From an uncultured Campylobacter sp. (GTDB taxonomy: Bacteria > Campylobacterota > Campylobacteria > Campylobacterales > Campylobacteraceae), in NCBI RefSeq assembly GCF_938045465.1, contig NZ_CALIBF010000057.1:1-18901 (forward strand): a stretch of DNA of 18,901 nucleotides. The letters run 5' to 3'. Both the position numbers and the translations under genes were made by a program. A model generated the notes under the pieces. The model did not search any database and was not told the origin of the DNA. It saw nothing but the letters and a program-made list of their open reading frames with translations. Positions 13,871 through 18,901 of this stretch are shown one piece after another (positions within the stretch are counted from its first letter, which is position 1; each line of letters starts with the position of its first letter).

Positions 13871-14494
13871 ATGCCCGAATCGCCTAAATATAAAAAATCC
13901 GAAATTCGCTGCAAGCTCATTTTAGACGCGGCGCTGGAGCTGTTTTTAGCCAAAGGCTACGAGGCTACGAGCTTAAGCGATATCATCGAGCTTAGCGGCG
14001 GCTCGCTATCGTCGGTTTATAAGTATTTTGATAACAAAGAAAGCCTATTTTTGCGCATCATCGAACTGCAAAGTAAAAAGCTCGACGAGCGAATGAACGA
14101 GCGCATGCGAATCAATAAAGACCTAAAATTGCGTGAGTATCTACGAGAGTTTGCAGGGATTTATCTGGAGTTTCTTTTCGCTCCGGAGGCGATAAAATTC
14201 TACCGGCTGATACTTTTCAGCGGCTTTAACGGTGCGCTTAGCGAGAGCCCAAAAATCTTTTTAAAAAGCGGCGTGCTAGGTTCGCCGAATGCGCTGGATG
14301 AGTATTTGGCGGCGCATGCGGACGAGTTTGAGCCCGGACGCACGGCAAAAAGCCTAGCGCTATATTTTTGCTTTTTGCTTAGAGAGCCGCATTTTAGCAG
14401 GCTGCTATTTTTCGACGAAAAGCTAAATTTCAAAGCGAGCGAGCTAATCAAGGACCGCATCGATATGTTTTTGCTCGGCGTAAAAAAGCGCTAG
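13871..14494 (+). CDS. TetR/AcrR-family transcriptional regulator
   Basis: A 207-residue regulator. The N-terminal DNA-binding domain (about 12-60) shows the full TetR pattern: ILDAALELFLAKGYEATSL, the HTH in LSDIIELSGGSLSSVYKYF and NKESLF. The remainder is an all-helical ligand-binding and dimerisation part (about 65-205) without a recognisable pocket signature. AcrR/CmeR-type members repress efflux pumps, but no pump is nearby; the closest co-directional gene is the RclA-like reductase 326 bases downstream. Autoregulation is suggested by dyads in front of the gene. A hairpin right after its stop suggests it is transcribed alone. Confidence 0.88.
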   Translation: MPESPKYKKSEIRCKLILDAALELFLAKGYEATSLSDIIELSGGSLSSVYKYFDNKESLFLRIIELQSKKLDERMNERMRINKDLKLREYLREFAGIYLEFLFAPEAIKFYRLILFSGFNGALSESPKIFLKSGVLGSPNALDEYLAAHADEFEPGRTAKSLALYFCFLLREPHFSRLLFFDEKLNFKASELIKDRIDMFLLGVKKR

Positions 14495-14496
14495 TG

Positions 14497-14527
14497 GCGG
14501 AATTTTACGGCGTAAATTCCGCGCTTT
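14497..14527 (+). terminator. Probable terminator of the TetR gene
   Basis: GCGGAATTTTAC (14497-14508) pairs with GTAAATTCCGC (14512-14522) with a single bulged T and a GGC loop. A short CTTTC run follows. It starts 3 bases after the stop codon. The T tract is short. Confidence 0.5.
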
Positions 14528-14820
14528 CATACTTCTAAATTTTATGAGCGGTTTGGGACTTGGAATTTGATTCTATCCGTTACCAAGCGCTATAAAATGC
14601 CACGTATCCCGCGCTTAAAATTTTAATTCTATTGATGCAAAATTTTTGAAACGATTAGAACTGAAATTTTTATTTTCCGTATTAAATTCCGTGCCGAAGT
14701 TAGAATTTCGTCGCGAAATTTCGCGCCTCTTGCCTGCGCCTTTAAATTTGCGCCACGCAGATTTTAAATTTAATAAAACCTCTTATAATCCCGCGAAATT
14801 TTAGATCAAAAGGATTAAAA
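14528..14820 (+). promoter_or_regulatory. Spacer with promoter of the RclA-like gene
   Basis: No gene is visible in this AAATTT-rich stretch. TATAAT at 14784-14789 is a consensus -10 element with AT-rich sequence upstream, as is usual in Campylobacter. It lies about 30 bases before the start codon, and AAAAGGA (14808-14814) is the ribosome binding site. Confidence 0.5.
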
Positions 14821-16161
14821 ATGGATTATGATATCATCGTAATAGGCTTTGGCAAAGCAGGCAAAACCCTTGCCGCAAAATCCGCCGCACTGGGCAAAAA
14901 GGTCGCTCTCATCGAGCGCTCGCCGCAGATGTACGGCGGCACCTGCATCAACGTAGGCTGCATCCCGACCAAGCGGCTAGTTACGGCGAGCAAGGAAGCA
15001 GGCTTCGTAAATTTCAGCGTGCTCGGAGAGTATTTCGTGCTGAGCATGCAGAAAAAGGACGAGCTCGTAGAGGCGCTGAGGGCGAAAAATTTAGCCATGC
15101 TAAAGGGAAGCCCAAATATCGACGTAATCGACGGCGAGGGCTCATTTACGAGCGCGAATTCCGTGCGCGTGCTAAGTCCTGACGGACAAACACGTGAAAT
15201 TTCAGCAGGAACGATCGTCGTAAATACGGGCTCGAGGGAGGTCGAGCCTAGCTTTGAGGTAAGCTCAGGGCTCGCTTATAGCAGCGAAGAAATTTTAAAT
15301 TTAAAGATCCTGCCGAAACATCTCGTGGTAATCGGCGGCGGATTTATCGGGCTTGAGTTTGCCTCGATGTTTGCGGGATTCGGCTCTAAAGTCAGCGTGC
15401 TGATGCGATCGAAATTTATGAAAAACGAGGATGAGGACGTGGCCGCCAGTGTCAAATCCGCTCTGCAGGCCCAAGGCGTGGAGATTATCGAGGGCTGCGA
15501 GTTTTTGAGTTTAAACGATAGAGAGCTAAAATTTAACCTCGCGGGCGAGAGTGAAACGATCGTGGCGGACGCGTTTTTATACGCCCTCGGTCGTCGCGCA
15601 AATACGGGCGAGCTAAATTTAGCCGCTGCGGGGGTGCAGACGGACGCGCACGGCAATATCATCACGAATGAGCATCTGCAAAGCTCGACTGCTGGCATCT
15701 ACGCGGCAGGCGACGTGCGCGGCGGCGAGATGTTTACCTACACTAGCTTAGACGATTTTAGGATCATTTTTAGCGCGCTTTTCGGAGACGGCGCGCGCAC
15801 TACGAAAAACCGCGCACCGCATGCAAGCGTGCTGTTTACCCGCACGCCGCTAGCTCGCATCGGCCTTAGCGAGAGGCAGGCAAGAGAGAGTGGGCGCGAG
15901 ATCAAGGTGCTGAAGCTTTCGATGGCAGCGGTGCCCGGCGCCAAAGTCGTAGCGCACGACGAGGGAATGATGAAGGCGGTCGTGGACGCAGCTAGCGGCG
16001 AAATTTTAGGCGCGGCGCTTCACTGCGTAAACGCGCACGAGATCGTTAATGAGCTGGCGATCGCCATGGCGCTGGGCGCGAAGGCGGACTTTTTCAAAAA
16101 CCAAATTTTTACGCATCCTAGCATCAGCGAGGCGCTGAACGATCTTTTCGGACAGTTTTAA
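14821..16161 (+). CDS. rclA: RclA-like FAD-dependent pyridine nucleotide-disulfide oxidoreductase
   Basis: A 446-residue class I flavoprotein disulfide reductase. The FAD motif is GFGKAG (9-14); the redox-active pair is Cys42/Cys47 in YGGTCINVGCIPTK. The NAD(P)H motif is GGGFIGLEFASMF (about 174-186), the second FAD segment is IYAAGDV, and the C-terminal dimer motif HPSISE gives His432 and Glu437. The opening GFGKAGKTLA, the FTYTSLDDFRI segment and the ending HPSISEALNDLF fit E. coli RclA better than lipoamide dehydrogenase or mercuric reductase. RclA protects against reactive chlorine species and reduces Cu(II). A role in oxidant or copper stress is inferred from that family. It has its own -10 element; the TetR gene upstream is a candidate regulator. 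Confidence 0.85.
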   Translation: MDYDIIVIGFGKAGKTLAAKSAALGKKVALIERSPQMYGGTCINVGCIPTKRLVTASKEAGFVNFSVLGEYFVLSMQKKDELVEALRAKNLAMLKGSPNIDVIDGEGSFTSANSVRVLSPDGQTREISAGTIVVNTGSREVEPSFEVSSGLAYSSEEILNLKILPKHLVVIGGGFIGLEFASMFAGFGSKVSVLMRSKFMKNEDEDVAASVKSALQAQGVEIIEGCEFLSLNDRELKFNLAGESETIVADAFLYALGRRANTGELNLAAAGVQTDAHGNIITNEHLQSSTAGIYAAGDVRGGEMFTYTSLDDFRIIFSALFGDGARTTKNRAPHASVLFTRTPLARIGLSERQARESGREIKVLKLSMAAVPGAKVVAHDEGMMKAVVDAASGEILGAALHCVNAHEIVNELAIAMALGAKADFFKNQIFTHPSISEALNDLFGQF

Positions 16162-16175
16162 ATTTGAAATTTAAC

Positions 16176-16205
16176 GGCGCTCGGGCTTGGCGATGCCTGG
16201 GCGCC
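16176..16205 (+). terminator. Strong GC hairpin after the RclA-like gene
   Basis: GGCGCTCGGGC (16176-16186) pairs over 11 positions with GCCTGGGCGCC (16195-16205), using two G-U pairs in RNA, with the loop TTGGCGAT. There is no T tract, so it may be a terminator core or another structured element. It sits close to the border of the AT-richer region to the right. Confidence 0.45.
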
Positions 16206-16338
16206 CTAGCGCAAATCGATCGTGAAATTTAATGTGCCGGAGTGGGTTAAATTTGGATTGGGTTAATAATTTGAGCCCTTGCCGCCCGCTTCTTTCTTGG
16301 CTACCAAAGTTGGCTATAAAAAGAAATGATTGAAATAG

Positions 16339-16896
16339 TTAATTGATAAAATATTCGCGTTTAGGAATAGCAAGATTACAATCTATTTGGCACTGGGTAA
16401 GAGTATGCGAATAAAATTTCTTCTCGCAGTTTATACAGGCGAAAACGATTTCGTCCGTCGCTTCGTTTAACATAACTCTATAATCGCTAGGCGACCATTG
16501 CGGGCATTCGCACGCCAAGTCCAAATCCACGCTAACTACCAAGCTATCGAATATAATCGAGTTTAATTCCTCGTAGACCAGTCTTAAGCTCTTTTGATCT
16601 TTCAGCGCTCTAATTTTATTTATCAAGCGGTATTTGTCCGATTTGATGATCTTTACGCCAAAGAATTTCTTTGCTTTTCCGTCGCCGTAAATCGATAGCT
16701 CGGTCGGATAATCTTTAAAATTTAACTTTAACAGCTCGTCCAAGCCGCAACCGTCGTATTCTTTCATACGAAATAAAATTTTATTTTCAATAAACCATGT
16801 CGCTATGCAGCAGCATACTTGCTCGGGATCAAGAGAACGTAAATTTAAAATTTTATTTTCCAGTGATACGCATAAATTTCTAATTTTGGGCTGCAT
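16339..16896 (-). CDS. Uncharacterised protein with C-terminal cysteine cluster
   Basis: A 185-residue protein I do not recognise. The N-terminal two thirds look like a mixed helical domain (FIENKILFRM, KYRLINKIRALKDQKSLRLVYEEL). The end contains a cysteine-rich segment, CECPQW, then CINCEKKFY and QCQIDC, which could bind zinc as a degenerate ribbon. There is also a CCC run near residue 28. It is the last gene of the minus-strand series, 11 bases after its upstream neighbour, with AAAGGA before the ATG. No signal peptide or membrane segment is seen. An immunity-type or small accessory role is possible from context only. Confidence 0.6.
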   Translation of the reverse strand: MQPKIRNLCVSLENKILNLRSLDPEQVCCCIATWFIENKILFRMKEYDGCGLDELLKLNFKDYPTELSIYGDGKAKKFFGVKIIKSDKYRLINKIRALKDQKSLRLVYEELNSIIFDSLVVSVDLDLACECPQWSPSDYRVMLNEATDEIVFACINCEKKFYSHTLTQCQIDCNLAIPKREYFIN

Positions 16897-16907
16897 TATT
16901 TAATCCT

Positions 16908-17276
16908 TTATTTATCCCCAAATATCAAATAGGCTAAATTTTTACTCAAATTCCCATACGCAACTACCCAGTATTCTCGTATGATATTTTTGATTTGCAA
17001 GTTATCGTCCAGAAAGTCGGCAAATATTTTAATTCTATCCCCGTCTACCGTGCCTAGCTCTTCATCCTCTTTCTCAAACGAAGCGACAATTAAATGCGAC
17101 AGAGCAATCTTATCGTGGAAATTTAATGTCTTGTTTTCTAGTAGATTTAGCATAGACGTAATTTTGCCGATGTCTGCTAATTCTAGCTCCCAATCTTGCT
17201 CATCTCCCGTCGAATCTAACCCTAAAAGCTTATTTAATTTTATCGCGCTTTCTTTTCTTACGAAATAATCGGTCAT
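16908..17276 (-). CDS. Small acidic uncharacterised protein
   Basis: A 122-residue soluble, acidic, apparently all-helical protein (DEQDWELELADIGKITSMLNLL, then FADFLDDNLQIKNIIREYW and NLAYLIFGDK). No family is recognised. AAAGGA lies upstream of the ATG, 35 bases separate it from the gene before it and 11 from the next, so it belongs to one transcription unit. Size, acidity and the run of unrelated neighbours resemble immunity proteins, but nothing in the sequence proves it. Confidence 0.6.
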   Translation of the reverse strand: MTDYFVRKESAIKLNKLLGLDSTGDEQDWELELADIGKITSMLNLLENKTLNFHDKIALSHLIVASFEKEDEELGTVDGDRIKIFADFLDDNLQIKNIIREYWVVAYGNLSKNLAYLIFGDK

Positions 17277-17311
17277 TTTATTATCCTTTATAATGTTTTT
17301 AGCTGTGATAC

Positions 17312-17794
17312 TTAGCCGTCCGCGCTATCTAGCAGTTTCCTAGAATTTTGCAAAGCCCGTACGAAATTTTCGAGCTCTACGCAGTCTTTTAATACAAATC
17401 CAAAATTTAACAAACCCACCGATAGGGCGCCACCTTCTTTTATGACGCGGGCTATTACATTTCCTTTATGCTCTATACTCACTTTATTTTCATATCTTGT
17501 AAATTTAAAGATATTTTTCGAGCATCTTCCGTTTCTTTTTGAAAATTTCTCAAATTGCTCCGTAAAATTCGGTCTTTGATTCCCATCTTTTAGCCATAAT
17601 CCCCCGGCATATAGCGCCCATATAAGCTCGTAAAAATTGATATTATGCCGAGTCTCGGTAGCAGCGACTAAAAGCTTATTTGTTTCATGGTTGATCTGTA
17701 TTAAAGGCTCTCTGTCCATATGCCAAATCTCGGCTACTACTTTTTCTCTATCCGGCACGGAGGCAATTAAAAATTCAAATTCATTTTTTATCAT
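17312..17794 (-). CDS. Uncharacterised protein with immunity-like N-terminal pattern
   Basis: A 160-residue soluble protein. The N-terminal pattern VPDREKVVAEIW followed by QINHETNKLLV and NINFYELIWAL recalls small proteins found near polymorphic toxins, with the form DRE-LVAEI, then an E-x-G strand and a C-terminal helix. This is from memory and weak. The C-terminal part (KVSIEHKGNVIARVIKEGG, then VELENFVRALQNSRKLL) looks like a beta-rich segment closed by a helix. AGGA precedes the ATG. It lies between small unknown genes with gaps of 30-35 bases. Confidence 0.6.
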   Translation of the reverse strand: MIKNEFEFLIASVPDREKVVAEIWHMDREPLIQINHETNKLLVAATETRHNINFYELIWALYAGGLWLKDGNQRPNFTEQFEKFSKRNGRCSKNIFKFTRYENKVSIEHKGNVIARVIKEGGALSVGLLNFGFVLKDCVELENFVRALQNSRKLLDSADG

Positions 17795-17824
17795 ATTAAA
17801 ATCCTATTTTTTGTTTTTTACTAC

Positions 17825-18228
17825 CTAATTTAATTTGAATGTTCTATCGTTCGAGCCTAAATCGTATTTATCCCATTCTTTTATGGCGTCTCGTGCCTTT
17901 TCTACTACGATATGCCAATTTGGATCCTCTATAATGGCGCGATCATCGGTTTCGTCTTTGGCTTGATAATTTTTTATAGCATCTCTAAGTTCTTGCAATA
18001 ATTCTATAAGTTTTGGCGGGAATCCTAAACGACAAGCCGTATTTTTTGCAAAATCGTCGAAATCAAAATCATCAAAAGTGTGCACATTAGCTCTATATAC
18101 GATGAAATATGGCCCTCTACGTTGTTCTCATTCAACCAATACATTTTTTGCTGCTTTATGCTGGAAGCCTCTTCTATATTATCATAAACGCCCTTTACGC
18201 GGAATTCCTGCTCTTCTAAATTAAGCAT
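17825..18228 (-). pseudogene. Frameshifted small gene (or two overlapping reading frames)
   Basis: Two frames overlap by 61 bases. The first starts at 18228 (GGAG upstream) and reads MLNLEEQEFRVKGVYDNIEE to SSYIEL, then turns into a hydrophobic run before stopping at 18025. The second is open from about 18085 (GTG, no ribosome binding site) and reads HTFDDFDFDDFAKN onward to 17825. The acidic DDFDFDDF text matches the composition of the first half, and the end of the first frame looks like the out-of-frame reading of those codons. A one-base deletion near 18085-18090 would explain both; repair gives a soluble protein of about 134 residues of unknown family. Alternatives are a sequencing error, or -1 frameshifting at the A6 run near 18050. 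The undisturbed flanks and neighbours suggest a recent event. Confidence 0.55.
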
Positions 18229-18277
18229 CTATTTTCTCCATAAATTTTGTATTAAATTATTTTGTCTAAATCAAATT

Positions 18278-18787
18278 TTATTCATTTCCAATCTTAATCT
18301 CCGCAAGCGTTAATTTCGCTAAAGGATTGATAAACTTAGTGATACAATATTTATTATCGCATGTAATTACGCTTTGGCGTCCATCTACCTTCATTGCATT
18401 AGAGCAATTCGGGCACATTACATAGCCTTCGCCCAAATCAACGCCAATCGGAAAATTTAGCCCTCTCTGCTCTTTCAAAAATCTAAAAAATTCCTCTTTA
18501 GAAATTTTGATATTAGAAAATAATCGAAAAATTTCTTCTGCCTTTTGCCTTATCTCGCCTTCTTTAAAAAATACGTTAGGAGCCTTTTTAAAATCTTCAT
18601 CAAACTCAGAAAATCTACCCGTCATCATATCCAATTCTTTTAATGCCTGCTCTTCCGCTTTATTGGTTGCGCAATATTGCGATTCCAAATCATACATCTT
18701 ATAAAATTCATCGCAAAACAGCTCTATATCGCACCAATCGTATATGAATCCAGCTATTAAATAATACAATTCTTCATTTTGCTGCAT
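18278..18787 (-). CDS. Uncharacterised two-part protein: helical domain plus zinc ribbon
   Basis: A 169-residue protein. Residues 1-110 are helical and acidic (YYLIAGFIYDWCDIELFCDEFY, then MTGRFSEFDEDFKK, EIRQKAEEIF), a pattern I associate with small proteins found beside toxin genes. This is not a firm assignment. Residues about 124-148 form a probable zinc ribbon: CPNC, then after a turn CDNKYC. It is preceded by AAGGTG and lies 13 bases after the stop of the partial gene at the window edge, so the two are probably cotranscribed. No signal peptide or membrane helix is visible. Confidence 0.62.
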   Translation of the reverse strand: MQQNEELYYLIAGFIYDWCDIELFCDEFYKMYDLESQYCATNKAEEQALKELDMMTGRFSEFDEDFKKAPNVFFKEGEIRQKAEEIFRLFSNIKISKEEFFRFLKEQRGLNFPIGVDLGEGYVMCPNCSNAMKVDGRQSVITCDNKYCITKFINPLAKLTLAEIKIGNE

Positions 18788-18800
18788 ATTTCACCTTATT

Positions 18801-18901
18801 TTAAATTTCATCGCTATTTTTATTATTTATGCCTTTTAGAATTTCATGCAATAGCTCGTTTTCGGTTGCATTTTTCTCATCTAATATTGATACGCCCATA
18901 G
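18801..18901 (-). CDS. C-terminal end of a gene running off the window (partial)
   Basis: An open frame enters from the right edge and ends at TAA (18801-18803). The last 32 codons read MGVSILDEKNATENELLHEI and then LKGINNKNSDEI. The Met at 18897-18899 may be internal. The tail is hydrophilic and helical. It is directly upstream of the small-gene array, in the place where a toxin gene would be if the array encodes immunity proteins. Only the tail is visible, so nothing more can be said. Confidence 0.4.
   Translation of the reverse strand, partial: MGVSILDEKNATENELLHEILKGINNKNSDEI

Noticed and set aside
16162..16338. tRNA or attachment site at the edge of the AT-rich array
   Set aside because: No tRNA-like cloverleaf, no repeated flanking sequence within the window and no integrase gene were seen.
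18025..18085. Programmed -1 frameshifting at the A6 run
   Set aside because: The frame already reads as noise well before the A run, so the shift lies nearer 18085; no canonical X XXY YYZ heptamer is in the right phase.
1..18901. Insertion sequences, rRNA or tRNA genes
   Set aside because: No transposase motifs, terminal inverted repeats around a gene, or conserved RNA gene sequences were recognised.

Overview
The window looks like a chromosomal segment of a Campylobacterota bacterium, most likely one of the less AT-rich oral Campylobacter species (C. gracilis, C. showae, C. rectus or C. curvus type). Two things suggest this. The spacers are built from AAATTT / AATTTTAAAATT blocks mixed with GCG-rich words. 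The minus-strand trio of UPF0323 lipoprotein, glutathionylspermidine-synthase-like enzyme and D-2-hydroxyacid dehydrogenase stands in the order I recall for C. jejuni Cj0371-Cj0372-Cj0373. The genus assignment is inference from recalled families; no search was run.

Left part (1-4865): a small four-helix membrane protein is followed by a 600-base AT-rich spacer holding a perfect 37-base palindrome. Then come four tandem paralogous periplasmic amino-acid-type solute-binding proteins, with no permease or ATPase gene beside them. They share a CX5C pair and an unusual C-terminal tail.

Iron-uptake module (4866-9177): an AraC-family regulator is divergent from a CirA/FepA-type TonB-dependent siderophore receptor, which is followed by a PepSY-type membrane protein. 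The divergent promoter carries a 15-base direct repeat with a 21-base period, typical geometry for an AraC-family site, and a Fur-box-like sequence. A rho-independent terminator closes the module.

Housekeeping block (9288-13592, minus strand): an HTH/coiled-coil protein is coupled by an ATGA overlap to the UPF0323 lipoprotein. The ATP-grasp enzyme and the D-2-hydroxyacid dehydrogenase follow, separated by long gene-free spacers. The 600-base spacer between the last two contains degenerate tandem repeats with an almost exact 16-base period.

Redox block (13811-16161, plus strand): a TetR/AcrR regulator with operator-like inverted repeats upstream is followed by an RclA-like flavoprotein disulfide reductase with its own promoter.

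Right part (16339-18901, minus strand): an AT-richer run of small, closely spaced genes encodes unrelated proteins of 120-185 residues, one of them broken by a frameshift. The tail of a further gene lies at the window edge. The architecture resembles an immunity-gene array downstream of a polymorphic toxin, but no toxin is visible and the functions are not established. This is the best candidate for an undescribed system here.
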